A stretch of DNA of 36,435 nucleotides from contig NW_013546882.1 in assembly GCF_000711695.1 (NCBI RefSeq), positions 1 through 36,435 on the forward strand, given 5' to 3'. Position 1 is the stretch's first letter. The number at the start of each line of letters is the position of its first letter. Below the pieces are notes generated by a model, which did no database searches, was not told the DNA's origin, and saw only the letters and a program-made list of their open reading frames with translations. Source of the DNA: Tilletiaria anomala UBC 951 (Eukaryota > Basidiomycota > Exobasidiomycetes > Georgefischeriales > Tilletiariaceae). Below, piece after piece: positions 1-11,916 of the stretch. Position numbers and translations under genes: made by a program.

Positions 1-2015
1 ATGTCCTTGGTATATTGGGTCGTTGGTGCGATCATTGCTGGTGCAGGTTTTGCAGTATACGCCGAATTCGCAACTGCAATACCGCGTAATGGTGGAGAGT
101 TGTAAGTGGGCTCGCAAGCTGTGCTGTGGCGCTACTTAATGAGGACAATGAACTGACAGCGTACGCGGGCACCCAGGAATTACTTGCAGCATGCGTACCG
201 GAAGCCGAAATACTTAGTCAGCATCATGTACGGTGCTCAGGCACTTCTTCTTGGTCAAGGTCAGAAGCCATCACTCTCTCGTGCACACATCATTCTTGCT
301 AACTGACATCGGATCCATGCCTCATCCTTGCAGCCGCGGGGAACGCATACACGGCTGGCCGCTACTTTATCCGAGCGGGCGGTGGCTTGTCCAACGAATG
401 GGGTTCCCGTGGTATCGGTGTGATTGTGATAGCCTCGGCATTGATCATCCACGGCGCCTTCTTGAAGTGGGGTCTCCGCTTCCTCAAGTAAGCATATCCA
501 AAGGCACTGCTACGAGTCTGCAGAAAGGCCGAATCGCTAACGGCCCTTTTGCGTGCTACAGCATCGTAGGAATGTTCAAGATCGTCATCTTGCTTCTGAT
601 CGCTTTCGCCGGCTTCGCTGCACTGTGCGGCCACACGATTGGCCCTGCGCCTCATAACTTCGCCGACGCTTTCGAAGGTACCCGTGGAGACATCTTTGGA
701 GTGTCAGCCTCCATCTACAACGTAAGTTTGTCTCTTGTCACGCGGCTTATGCATACCGTTGCGCTCCATCGGATTTGCTGACTCGCACCCGCCCGGCTTT
801 CTCTCGCCTGACAGGCTGGCTGGAGCTACGTCGGATACTCGAACGCGTTCTACGCCATGGGCGAGATCCGCAATCCACGGCGCACGGTCAAGATCGCCGG
901 TCCGCTCGCTCTGGGCACGATTGCCGTCGTTTATCTGCTCGTCCAGGTCGCCTACTTTGCCGCCGTACCGAGAGAAGAGATTCTCGGTAGCGAGCAGATC
1001 ATCGCTGCTCTTTTCTTCAAGCACATGTTCGGAGAGTCGTCTGCGCGTGCTCTTTCGTGAGTTTGTCTTTTGCAGCACTGCACTCCATCTAATCACATGC
1101 GGCGATGAGCACTGTTCTGAACACTTTTCTTGCTTGGATAGTGTGTTTGTCGCTCTCTCCGCCACGGCCAATGTCTTCTCTGTCATCTTCTCACAGGGCA
1201 GATTGAACCAAGCGCTCGGTCGTGATGGCATCGTCCCGTTCTCCAAGATCCTGGCCTCCAACCGTCCCTTCAAGTCGCCTCTCGCCGGCCTCTCATGGCA
1301 CGTGGTGGTGACCCTCATCATCCTCCTCGCTCCACCTGCAGGTGACGTGAGTGTAGCTCTTCCTTCTCCTGCGCACGTCCATCGTTGGCTGAGCACCCCT
1401 CCTTACTATGCAGGCCTATAACTTTGTGCTCAACCTGTCTAGCTACCCGCTCAACATCGTTGACGCCGCCGTAGGCATCGCCCTCGTCACGGCATACTTG
1501 CCCGTGAAGCTGCGACCGGAATGGGCACGGGACTGGTCACCTCCATTCCGCGCCAGCTCTCCTGTGGCAGTCTTCTTCACCCTTGCCTCGCTCTTTCTCG
1601 TGATCACCCCATGGATCCCGCCAAAGAAGGTGAGTGACATTTACTATGGTTGTTCTTGCGCAAATGAGCTTACTCCCCTTTCTCTGGCTTCTACGTTCAT
1701 TACCACTCCTTTCCAGGCGGCTGATGCTGTCTATGAGCACATGTGGTACGTCTGCGCTTAACGCAGATTCGCGCTCTAGCCAGATTTCGACGTTGTTGTA
1801 CTGATCCACGTACTCTCCGATACCCTTCTCGCTTGTGCAGGTACGGCATGGCGCCCACCGTCACCCTCGGCATCTTCGCCGGCGGTGCAATCTACTGGCT
1901 CTGCTGGGCTAAGGTCCTACCCCGCGTTGGGCAGTACGCGCTGGTTCCGACGACGGTCGAGATGCAGGATGGAACCATCGCAACGGTCTTCAAAAAGGAG
2001 TCGCTTCATTCATAA
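1..2015 (+). CDS. MUP1: Methionine permease, MUP1-like (5' partial)
   Basis: Plasma-membrane amino acid transporter of the APC superfamily, fungal high-affinity methionine permease branch, importing methionine and probably cysteine by proton symport. The visible part opens inside the second membrane segment, followed by the family signature AIPRNGGE. Inferred exons: 1-101, 177-253, 334-487, 562-721, 815-1056, 1142-1346, 1414-1629, 1717-1745 and 1841-2015. They sum to 453 codons including the stop, with all phases closing. Other family marks are AGNAYTAGRYF, FKIVILLLIAFAGF, AGWSYVGYSNAFYAMGEIRNP and FSQGRLNQALGRDG. About ten hydrophobic segments remain. The ATG at position 1 is an internal Met, not the start, because the first segment and N-terminal tail are missing. 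Exon 8 is only 29 bases. The donor after exon 2 (GTCAAG) is weaker than the others, so that junction is the least certain. Substrate is inferred from family resemblance only. Confidence 0.88.
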
Positions 2016-3941
2016 TATGGACAACAGACTAGCATGAAAGCTGCCGAGCTCGCTGTTTTTCTCCTTGTTAGCTTCATTTCAAGCAATCCGTGTATCACGA
2101 GGGCTATCCACTGTTACGGACACGAGATGATGATCGATCTGTGATGCCCCAGACAGCCGCAAACTATGCAAAGCACGAATCTGCTGGCAGCGACAGCCGC
2201 CGCGTGGGCGAAGAACGACCAGGCATAGCGCATGCGCGGCGGAGAGTCACATTGGCTTGTCCATCGTGTTTTGACACGCCCGCGCCCATGCGCAACCGAC
2301 ACCCCCATGCTCTCCCCGGGAGCGAAGATGTAGTTGTGCTTGGCTTATTCGGATTCAAAGTGTGTAACTGGGCGTGAACAGTTCGGTGGCAGAGTTGGCA
2401 CACGCGTTCGCAAAGCTTGCATGACCAACAGGAACGCCTTTTCTCCGACCTTCAGCACATTTTCATGGCCCAGGAGGTCGGCGTCATGCGCTCGCAGCCA
2501 CGGCCAACCGTGAATAAGGTCGAACCAGTCGGGCCTCGACACGTGCTGCGCAGCCACCAGCCGGGCAGTGTCATCTATATATTATAATGTCTTCTTCCGT
2601 CGAGTGTCGACACTCGATGGGCCTAGCTGCGAGCCTTGTCATAGCCACGACCTCGTCCCCGTCATCTGGCAGCATCTTTATTAAGCAATCGATCAGGAAC
2701 ATACTTATCGCCACCATTTAACAGTCCTGGCGCGTGCATTAGGCAAAGGTAAACCTTGCTAGGCTTGCCACCCCACGATCATGACATGCAATGCGCAGTG
2801 CGCTCTGAAAGGCAACGGCCTCCACGACGAGCCTTATGCACAGCGTGCTTTGTCCGTACGTGCTGCAACGATGACTGTATGTACTATTTCATTTTGATAC
2901 CGACAAGAGGTGATGAGAAAATGTGACATCGAGTGGGACTCCTCCATTGGGAGGCAAAAAGTCATTTGAAACACCTATCGGCGGCACAGCAATTAGTGCA
3001 GAACCGCTCCAGGCTTTGGAATCGATGAAAATGCCCCCTCCCCCCCTCCCCCAATTGCTGCCGCATGTCAGGCATTCACCTTTGTACAGAAAGCTGTAAA
3101 GAGAGTGCAGGCACGTTGCAGAAGGCTGTGGACGTCACAAGGTGCTTCGTTGCGAGCAGGAGAGCGTATCAGTGGCAAGTCCAGCTCCAGCCTGCAGTGT
3201 ATACACTGAATGTACTAAATGCAGAGAACGAAACCATAAAACGCCGCACAGGGACCGCCGATTGCTGTCAAAAGTGTCGAACCCGCGATCACAAACAGTC
3301 TTGGCGCCGCGCACATGAGCCCGCTACCCGTGCGCTGATGTCTGGTGTTTCAAGGCATGAACTCCTCTCGCCTCAACCCTGTACCTTTCAAGGCAGGCCA
3401 TACAAACGTATGTGCTCTGACGGTGAGCGGTGACGATAGACGAGCTACATGTGCTGACCGACGAAGGAGATTTGTATTCCGACAGCCAGACTGTTCTACG
3501 TTCGAACGTCCAGACAATTCGAGCCGATTCAAGTAGTAGATTCCGTTTCGACCAAGGTACATGCAACAAGTGATTGCTGCTTCATTCTCATTGCTGGTGA
3601 GGGAAAGAAAAAGACAACGAATCACGTGACCTATGGCGAATGATCTTCAATCGCCAACCTAGAAATGGCATCTCGGCCTTTCTATCGACCTAACTCGCTC
3701 ACGACGCATCGTCGTCGCAAAGTCTCCCAATGTGTAGACAAGCATGGCCAGAATTCATCCTCCATTCTTCTGTCAATCATTTTTGACAATCCTTCTTTGA
3801 TGTGCCAACCGTAACCTATGTAAACACCCGTTGCATCTCTCGCAGAGCGCAGCAGTATCGCTGCCGTAGCAACGTTGCAGTCCCATCATCTGCATCTGCA
3901 TCGCTGCCACGCTGCAAGGCAACGACGATAAAGCGCTCAAC
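2016..3941. other. Intergenic stretch, no supported gene
   Basis: About 1.9 kb between the permease stop and the DUF202 start. The longest open frames (for example 3065-3433) are short, have no family resemblance and no flanking splice signals. It holds an AT-rich TATA-like patch near 2574-2588, an 18-base perfect palindrome at 2600-2617 and a C-rich pyrimidine tract near 3032-3052. I see no tRNA, rRNA or transposon. Confidence 0.6.
2600..2617. repeat. 18-base perfect palindrome
   Basis: TCGAGTGTCGACACTCGA reads identically on both strands and centres on a GTCGAC core. It lies about 15 bases after an AT-rich TATATATTATAATG patch. Such a dyad could bind a dimeric zinc-cluster or other dimeric factor, or form a small hairpin. 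No gene start is visible close by, so the role is unknown. Confidence 0.75.
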
Positions 3942-4700
3942 ATGCCACCGCGAAAAGGCAGCGGTCCTCCCTTCGACGATGTGTCTGCGTTCTTAGAGCG
4001 TGGAAAACCTAGCTCAATTCGCGTTGCTGTCCCATCTCTTTCCTATGGGATCTTCGCTGCTTCTCAGTCTGCGAGTGGTAATCTTGGGTCCACGGAGGCA
4101 GCAGCAGTTGATTCATCAGGCGAAGCCCGCAACGCGGCCACACCAACGCCTTTCTCATCGACGACGCGGGGTGCATCGGCAGCGCCTAAGAATACGAGTG
4201 AGGATATCCTCTTGGACCTGATGGCCTACCAGCGGACATTCGACGGGGCGTACATGCGCACGGCGCTCAACGAACTTTCGTACGCCGTCGTCATTCTCAA
4301 GCTGTTCCAAAGCAGCTTCTATTACATCGGCCTGGCGATGACACTGTTGGCCCTAGCGTTCGCCGTTGTCGCCGTCCAACGCAGCAATCTAGGCCGTGAC
4401 AATGCCAAGCGGATGGGTGAGGGTGAGAGCGCTGGCTTACAGTCTGGTATCGTGGGCTCTAGGCACGCATCGTGGCGGGCACCTTCGACGTGGAGTAGAC
4501 TTTCACGGGAAGATCAGCAAAGGCTCGAACGTATGGACAACTTGGGGCAGTCCGTGCCGCTAGATGAAGCGGAGCGCCAGACGGACTGTCATTTACACGG
4601 TGTCTCGCATTTCAAGACCGCTGGGAACGTCGTTGCATTTGCAACGCTGGGAGCATTGGCTGTGGAGACGGCCATCTTGTGCATCATCTTGACTATGTAG
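3942..4700 (+). CDS. DUF202 domain membrane protein
   Basis: Single-exon gene of 252 residues. Residues 1-90 are low-complexity, rich in Ser, Ala and Thr, and probably disordered and cytosolic. Residues 96-106 (YQRTFDGAYMR) begin a DUF202-type module: a conserved Arg-Thr-x2-Ala-x-Met/Leu-Arg-Thr-Ala pattern, then hydrophobic segments at about 113-123 and 127-147. A hydrophilic loop follows, and FKTAGNVV leads into a third segment at about 224-250 ending the protein. DUF202 proteins are small three-helix membrane proteins related to the membrane part of the VTC polyphosphate/vacuolar complex; the function of stand-alone fungal members is not established. The start is the first ATG in a CAACATGCC context. 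The stop lies only 59 bases from the ELP1 stop on the other strand. Confidence 0.8.
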   Translation: MPPRKGSGPPFDDVSAFLERGKPSSIRVAVPSLSYGIFAASQSASGNLGSTEAAAVDSSGEARNAATPTPFSSTTRGASAAPKNTSEDILLDLMAYQRTFDGAYMRTALNELSYAVVILKLFQSSFYYIGLAMTLLALAFAVVAVQRSNLGRDNAKRMGEGESAGLQSGIVGSRHASWRAPSTWSRLSREDQQRLERMDNLGQSVPLDEAERQTDCHLHGVSHFKTAGNVVAFATLGALAVETAILCIILTM

Positions 4701-4759
4701 AGACAAGCCATGTAGAGGGCATCGGGTTTATCTGTTGTAATACTATTACCGTTGAGCGC

Positions 4760-7700
4760 TCACTTCGCACGTGGATCCAGAGCACCTAGAAGCGAACTTC
4801 GCCATTTGGCTTCTGAGATGACCAATCGAGGGCGACCCCTGACCTTTCCCTCCAGCGCCAGCGCCGCAAGCTCCATGAACGACTTCATCAGCGCCATGTT
4901 TGGGTCTACTCCTCCGGCGCTTCCGTTCGACCTGCCGGCACCAGCCGCAGCCCTGGCAGCCTCGTTGCCTTGTTGCTCAAGCCTGACAAATACGAGTCGC
5001 TCGCGTTCGAGACCTTGGGCATGCACCATCTCGACACCCTTCTCGGCTGTGGCTTCGAAGCGGAGCAGAGCTTGCTGCAGCTCGATCGCCGCATTGCGAT
5101 GTGCAGGAGAGAGCGCAACGATGCTGAGGGCGAGTCGTTCGACATCCTCTGCATGAGCCAACCAAACGACGTGAGAAGTGCAAACACAGCACGCGGCAGC
5201 TCGCTGGGGACTCACCTTGGGTTTCCTTCAGCCGATCCTTGAGAAGACGCTGCAAGGACTCATAGAGGTAGTTCTCTTCGTACACGCTACCTTTCCTACC
5301 AGACTCCTTCTTCTTCTGTTCCTTCTTTCGCTTGTCCTTGGCTGCTTTCCACTGCGTGTTCCTCGATCGATGACTGCTAGACGCCGTCGTCGTCGAAGTG
5401 AGAGCCTGCGTGTAGCGGGTGAAGTGGGTGATCTGCGTCGAGGTGTCGGACATGACCTCGATGTTGTCGAGACCGCGATTGTCCTCTTCCAGCAGTAGGC
5501 CATCGCTGCTCTCTTCAGCTTTGCTCAGGAGCTCGCATAGCCTTGCGAATTGCTTTGTCAGCTGCTCCTGCATCTCGGTGATGGTCTCCAGCAGCGTCGT
5601 GTGTGCTTCGAGCGTTTGCGGCTTGATCGTGGTCTCCACCAGGTCGAGACGACCGTATAGCGCGCACTGCATAAGGAACAGCTCGTGAGCTTTCGAAGAA
5701 GCTTATCCCGGTGCTGTATAACAACTCACGATCCGCTTCGCCTGCGCAATATCATTGGCTTTGCAGAAGAACATGACCGCGCTTTCGACGTCTCGCAGAT
5801 GCCCAAGCGAGACCTGGGCCGCATCTGCAAATTGATTAGACGTCTCTAAGTCTGCGATAATGGTCCTCGCCAGCTCTGCAACCTCGAGGGCAGTGAATCG
5901 ATGACTGACGGCCGTCGCGAGCGCATCCTGCCAAAGCCCTGCGTTTTGGTATGCGTCGGTGGCTTTGCGAGGTTCTGAAGCTAAAACGAATGCTGAAAAG
6001 CGAGAGATGATAGTTCAATGCCCGCCTCCGCAAATGAAAAAATACCTGTAGCACTCACCGACAGCAGCATCGGCTGGCTTCGAGCGCCCCATCATCCAGT
6101 CACCGTATAGCTCGTATGCCTTGCGCATGCGAGGTGGATCTTTTCCAAAGGCAACGAACCCTTCCTCAAAGAGCTCATGTTTCTGCATGTACTCAAAAGA
6201 GTGCTGATGATGCGCTTCACCAGCCTGCGAGAGCCAGCGGAAGGCCTTTTGATGGCGGCCCAGATGGTCGTCGATCTGAAAGCGCTGCAGCTGCACCGGT
6301 TCTACACCACGGAGTTCGCGCAAGAAAGGAAGGTACTCGCGTGGATCTTTGCGAGTTGCGTGCTGGGCAAGCATGAGCGCAAGCGTGAAGTCGTACATCC
6401 CTAACGCGACGTCGTATAACTTCTCAGCATCCGCTAAGAACACGATATACTTAACTGCTTCGGCCGCAGCTTCAGCATCTTTGTCTGCCATGCAATCGAA
6501 ATATGAGCCTAGAGCAGACTATGTTCAGACCTTGGCTGCTCACCTTTCAACTCAAGGAGCAAGGACAAAGCTCCTTCGTAATCCGGCGGAGTTTGTCGCG
6601 CGTATGACGTCAGGATGCTCTGTAGGTATTTTGAGCTATCTACGCATTCCAACTCGATGCGCAGAGCCTCGCAAATCCGATTGGTCTTGCCTTCGACTGA
6701 AACCTGGCTGTCAGAATCTGGCTTTGAAGTTGACGAGTACGCCTTGTAAAGTGTGCTGGTGACGTCTTCATCCTTCAAGCTTGTGAGGAAGAGATTGAAG
6801 TGGTCGACATCAGCAACCTGCCTGATGAAGGGTTGCAAGTTAGCCATGAATTCCTGCGGACAGTGATCGTGCAGAATATTCAGATCGAGTCGATGGGTCC
6901 TGCAGACACGCAAGGCCGAGCGATAGCGCTTTTTGTTGAGGTCGCGTCGCACGACTTCAAGCACCAGAGGTCGTGGATTGATCGTCTCTAAATTTCCCCG
7001 TGGCATTTGCAGAACGAGCGCCATTTCAGACGGCACGGCTGTGACGATCCTGCTTCCGCGCTCGACTGATCGGTGCAAGGTGTGCACCTCGCCAATGTCA
7101 AGGTCAGTGGACGTGTTCGTGCTGGGGACAAGCGCCGACAACGGCAAGAAACGTGCTTCGTGCGAATTGTTCGTCCATACCAGAAAGCTTCCTGCGACAG
7201 TGTACGAGTTGACGCCTTGGGCAAGCAGTGTTTGATTCGCATAGAGCCGACCGTTTGGCGCCAATCCGAGAATTGTGGGTGAAGATGACAAGGGCAAGGC
7301 GATCATATCTGAGCAAAAAGTGGGCAAAGAATTTTGCAGGGCCATTGCTTGAGCGCCTTTGAAAGCGGGGACTTGCTGAATCACCAGGCGCCGATCGTCG
7401 CGTCGCTCATGGACGAATATGAAACTTGCGGCAGAATGGCTTGAGGATGGAGCCGTAATGAGTCGAGTGCGGGAGACAGCCGTTCCGCTGCAGATAGTAT
7501 GCTCTGATGTGGCCACCGATGCTGTACCGCTGCGTACGCCACGGCGCCACGTATAAATCCGAACTAACGCCTGGTTTGAGTCCTTCAATAGAGATACGCT
7601 TGCCACTGAGACCTCGACATCATTCTTTTGCTCACTGGAGTACTGAGCTAGCAGCGCCACTTGTATTGGTCTAGAGCGCTCTTCCTCAGCGTTTGCGGCA

Positions 7701-10011
7701 TTGAAGCGAATCGCTCCGAGCCGCAGAGGTTTCGGTACGGGGCGCCCACCAACCGGCGCCCGCCTACCCAGGATACCCCAGTCAAAAAGCACAAGTTCGA
7801 CGCTCGTGTCCTCATACAGCATCGCAAGAACATCGGTACTGTGCTGCAGGGATCTGCCTCCAGTCTCGGTGGCTCCTGCTGTTGCCGTGGCGGACGATTG
7901 AGAGGGTGAAACGCTAGCCCAGGCGTAGTGGATAGGAGTTCGCGACACTGGCCCTGCTGCTGAAGCAACAAGCGTTGTGGTGCACATGGGTGGTGGGATA
8001 TTCTGCAGTCGGAATGGCGTAAGCAGCGTAGCGGTGCCATCGGCGACAGCAACGCAAGCGGCATCAAGCATCGGCCCGCGCTTGTTGCCTTGATGCATGT
8101 CGCCACCAGTAGCAAGACTGATCGTAGTGCAAGTCTCATGGGTAAGCGTGAGGTGCGTCACACTTTGTTTCTCCGCAAGGTAGAGCTGCATAGCATCTTC
8201 TGGATGCCAGCGGACGACCGCGCTCGGCATGCCACTAAGAGGGGGATCGGACGAAAGAGCCACCTCTTGCTTCAAGTAGTAGTGATAGTTGCCCATCGTC
8301 CAGATTTGCACGACTGTGCGCCTAGTGCCTTGGGGCGCATCGGGAAGACTTCCTGTGCCTTCCTTTGCATCTTCACGCTCGAGCACCACGGCTAACGCAC
8401 TTCCATCGACGTTCCACGTCAGATCGCGCACGAAGTGCTGTCTCTTCCAGGTTTGCACTCCGCGTACTTCCGCTTGTACCTGTTCCTGTGCATCTCCAAC
8501 GGGGAATGTCAACCCTTTCGGCTGGGCTGAGCCTTCCTCACGGAGTGTGAATTCGCCGTGTCGCAGCCCATTGCGCTCGAAAAAAACGACATCGTGTCTG
8601 CCTTCTCGCCCGTGTGACCATTGTACCTCCCTATCCTGCGCCGTTTTCAGCTTGCACCTGCCAAAGCGCTGTGTCGTAGCGATCAGATTTCCAAGAGGCT
8701 TGTACGCTAGCGCTTGGCTGATGCCTCGCACGCCAGCATCACTGGTGCTTGACAGAGCGCCACTGCGTGTGAACACTCGAAGGACACGGTTCCAAGCGGT
8801 CAGATCGCGTTCCCAACCGTTCCCATTCCGTTGATCCGCAGCAGGGGGGGAAAGATCCAGCGATGAGATGGCAAAGAATGATGCGTCGCCTTTCCAGCTT
8901 ATCCGCGGTCGACCATCATCGTCGAGCGTATGCGGGCCGCGTGTGGGACGCTTCGTTACGCCCGTCCCTGACAATGAAGCCGATTCGGCTTCAGCCGCGG
9001 CTGCTGCAGCCTCCTTGCCTTCCGAACCGTGAAATTGTGTGGCTTTTGAGCCCCAACCTACGTCGACAGGTTTATCTGTGTCGGGAAGAATAACTTGTTA
9101 GCTTTTACTGTCCGGCCCTGTTTTTGTATCGATGGGATGCACTCACCCTCTCCAAATTCGTCCGTCGCTAGCGCCTTTTCGGAGAGAACCTCGAATTCCT
9201 TCGTCATGATGAGAACCTTCTCTCCCTCCCAACTGTTCCCTTCTCCATCCCTGACTCCTTGACCATTGGCTTCAGTAGGCTCGAGCGTCGGTGCAGTGAC
9301 CACGACCAGGAAATCCTCATCAGGACTCCATTGCGCAGCATATATTCCCTGCTCTATGCTACCGACAACTTCTAATCGAAGCTTGGGGGCGAAGGTGGCG
9401 AAACTTGATCTGGATGGCTCGGCTTGCGCGTCACCAGCGCTCGCGCGCTCGAGCGCAGCCTCCTCGCGCGAGGGCAAAGGTCCAAGAAGGATGTCTCCAC
9501 CAGCTGTTATGAGACATAGTGCAGGCCCGTGATCAGACATCGTACCGCCATCGTTGAGATACTGCAAGGAAATGATCTCGATCTCGGTGCCTTGAACGGT
9601 GCCTGCGCCATCTTCGTCGCCTAGGGGGTACAGGTACGAGCTTCGTGTGGGGAGCAGCGAAGTCTTTTCTGAGCGTTCATCCCGGTTGAATGGACAAGGG
9701 TTGGCACAAAGCACAACACTACATGGTGCAAATGACGGTGCTGGTGTGCGGGATGAACTCCCGGACATTGAGCTCGAGGCATAGCAGTCGGCCGGAAGTT
9801 GGTGCCAGACGTGGATCTTGACAGAATCTGTTCTCTTGCCGTTATATGAGCGGTCGACCCCTGCGACATAGACTTCATCCGTCGTAGAGGAGACGGTGAT
9901 TGCTTGAATCTCGCAGTCTGCATGCGTCGCTGGCAGCGCTGACGCTGAGCTCTGGCCCGGAGAGTTGCCAGCAGCGAGCGTCTCCCGGCCAATGATGCTG
10001 AGGTTCCGCAT
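4760..10011 (-). CDS. ELP1: Elongator complex subunit 1 (ELP1/IKI3)
   Basis: Largest subunit and scaffold of Elongator, which adds the 5-carboxymethyl group to wobble uridines of tRNAs; acts in the cytoplasm. Exons on the minus strand: 10011-9147, 9075-6544, 6484-6059, 5992-5730, 5666-5216 and 5148-4760. All phases close and the predicted protein is 1641 residues, against about 1350 in budding yeast. It begins MRNL, as the family does. The N-terminal WD40 region contains VGWGSKATQFHGSEGK across the exon 1/2 junction and PRISWKGDASFFAIS just after. The helical C-terminal half has CRTHRLDLNILHDHCPQEF, FNLFLTSLKDEDVT and a long TPR-like region ending in YELYGDWMMG. Near the C terminus comes the conserved basic stretch before GRKGSVYEENYLYESL, which in the family contacts tRNA. 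Extra length is mostly Ser/Ala-rich insertions in the beta-propellers. Its start is divergent from the dynactin gene. Confidence 0.95.
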
Positions 10012-10793
10012 GGTGGAGGCCTTGGCTGCTATTCAAGGGGTACAAGCAGCTTTCCTGGCGCGATCGGCTCAGGGCTCACAATTTTCAACCGGAGCCGAGC
10101 TACTTGCAACTCGTACAATAATGAACACACATCTGGATTCTGCCGTGCCAGAAGTCGAAAGGGAAATTTGAGCATAAAGCAAGTTGTGGGGATATGTTCT
10201 TTTGGCTGTGCGTCGGCAATTTCAATTATGGCTTGAGGCCACGGGGACAAGACGGGGCTGGTTGGTGCCGTGATTTATTTGCTGTTCCGACGTTGTTGAT
10301 AACCCTACAATACTGGTCGTATCTTTTTAGTTATCGGCAAGCAAACGAACACGCCTCGACGTCAGTTGGCATCGTGCGAGGAGACCGAAAGTGGGAAACC
10401 TGGCTGGTGCCCGCATGTGCACGAACACCCCCCCTCAAGGCATTACCGCATTTTTAGAGCCGACGCACACTGGCTGATTGCACCGAATCAGTCTATAACG
10501 CAGTTCTAAATTGCTGTTCTCCACTCCTCAGCTCAGTCTGTGTTGACGGTACAGCCAGATTGCTCATCAGTCGTCACGGACAACGTCGAATCGGCATGCC
10601 AATTGCCAAAGAACGTAGTCTTGGATTTGCGGGGCACTGGCCCTTGTCTCACTCCGACAATTTAAGGGATAGGGCAATTGCTAGCTCAGTCGACGTATAA
10701 CAGGAAATTGGGAGTCTACTTGTTGGTATTGAACTGCATCCCGAAGCAACCTTCGCAGATCAAGACCGCGACTTGTCACTTCATACTATAAAC
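10012..10793. promoter_or_regulatory. Shared divergent promoter region of ELP1 and DCTN3-like gene
   Basis: 782 bases separate the ELP1 start (minus strand) from the dynactin gene start (plus strand), so both promoters must lie here. A TATAAAC sequence sits directly before the dynactin ATG, too close to be a TATA box. I see no open frame, RNA gene or repeat worth calling. Confidence 0.5.
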
Positions 10794-11916
10794 ATGGCAT
10801 CGCACGTCCTCGACCCACAACTGCACGTGCTCCTACGTGTGCGAGCACTACAGGCGATCGTGTACGGCGAGGCAAAGCCAGACTCACAAGACGATCCGCT
10901 CTTGCTGCATCTCGATGATGACGCAACAGAACCGGGCGCGCAAGAGACCAGCCGAGACGTTGGTGGCGAACGTGAAAGAGCATCAGCCTCAGCGGAGCAA
11001 GGCATGCCTCCAATCGCGCACCAAACGCGAGGATCACTCGCACTGCGGACGCAACGAGCTCAAGAGCAGCTTGACATGTTTGTAAAGCAAGAGGAGGCGC
11101 AAGCGATTTCCACTTTCTTGGCGCATTGTGAGGCTTTACGGTGAATTACTCTTCTTGTACCTTTCTGACCGAATTTTTCCTTTGCCGGGTTGTGCCATCT
11201 ACAAAGATGACCGTGACGCAGCATACCTCTCGCCCTCATTCCTGCTTTCCGGCTTTTTGCCGTATGCAGATTCGCAGCTATCATTCTCCGACCAGGCATC
11301 ATTATCATCGTCACTACCAGCAACCTCAATAGGTGGCACGCCAATCGCGCCTGAGTCGCAACTGAGCCTCATGCTCGAGCTGGCGCCCGTATGGCGGACG
11401 TTTGCAGTTCAGCTCGAAGAGTGTGATGTACTCGAGCGGAGGGGTGTCCTGCAAATCTTCCCCGCGTCCTCTATGACAGTCACTGCCACGGCCAGTAGCA
11501 ACGAATGGCCGCTGAAACCTGCTTCTTCCCGTGCGAATGGAGATGCCGAAAAACAAATAGTGGAGATGGACATGTGCCTTTCTGTATTCAGCGAGGGGAA
11601 ACAAGCGCAACTAATACGAGAGCAGCAAGCGCTCGAGAAGCGACTCGCCGCCTTCTTGGACACTTACTCGAATTACGTGAGTGCATCCGCGGGGAAATGT
11701 CTATCAACGTGAGAGGCTCATCGTTGCGACGCCATTCCTACCACACTGTGCCTCGACGCCACGCCATCGCTCTATACCCCGCTACTACCCGTGATGCAGG
11801 TCGATTCGATGAGTCAGCTCTTCGTGCAGTGGGACCAGGCCATGCTGGACATGGAACGCTCCGTCAACAGGCTGGAGGTGCAGCAACGGCGCAGATTAGA
11901 GGCCATATCTGCATAG
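10794..11916 (+). CDS. DCTN3: Dynactin subunit 3 (p24)-like protein
   Basis: Candidate p24 subunit of the dynactin shoulder, the dynein cofactor for microtubule transport and nuclear positioning. Exons 10794-11127, 11207-11676 and 11800-11916 close in phase to give 306 residues. The intron ends are GTGAGG...CTGAC...AAAG and GTGAGT...GCAG. Resemblance to animal DCTN3, recalled from memory: near the start LRVRALQAIVYG matches the ELERWVYG region. Near the end, DTYSNYVDSMSQLFVQWDQ followed by MLDME (about residues 263-285) matches EEYNKTTMLLSKQFVQWDE followed by LLCQLE. Between them are helical segments rich in Leu, Glu and Gln (REQQALEKRLAAF). It is longer than the animal protein (186 residues) because of Ser/Ala-rich and acidic insertions around residues 35-75 and 130-150. 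Ends 272 bases from the convergent COA3 gene. An unrelated coiled-coil protein remains possible. Confidence 0.72.

Noticed and set aside
1-3. ATG at the first base as a gene start
   Set aside because: It falls in the middle of the permease's second membrane segment, so it is an internal Met and the gene is cut by the window edge.
704-1421. 230-residue frames on both strands inside the permease gene
   Set aside because: They run through permease introns and exons without family resemblance, while the spliced permease frame explains the region fully.
3270-3300. tRNA-like B box (GGTTCGACAC on the minus strand)
   Set aside because: The flanking five bases cannot pair into a T stem and no A box or acceptor stem is found at the right distance.
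3065-3433. 122-codon open frame upstream of the DUF202 gene
   Set aside because: Cys/Arg-rich random-looking composition, no family resemblance and competing open frames of similar length on the other strand.
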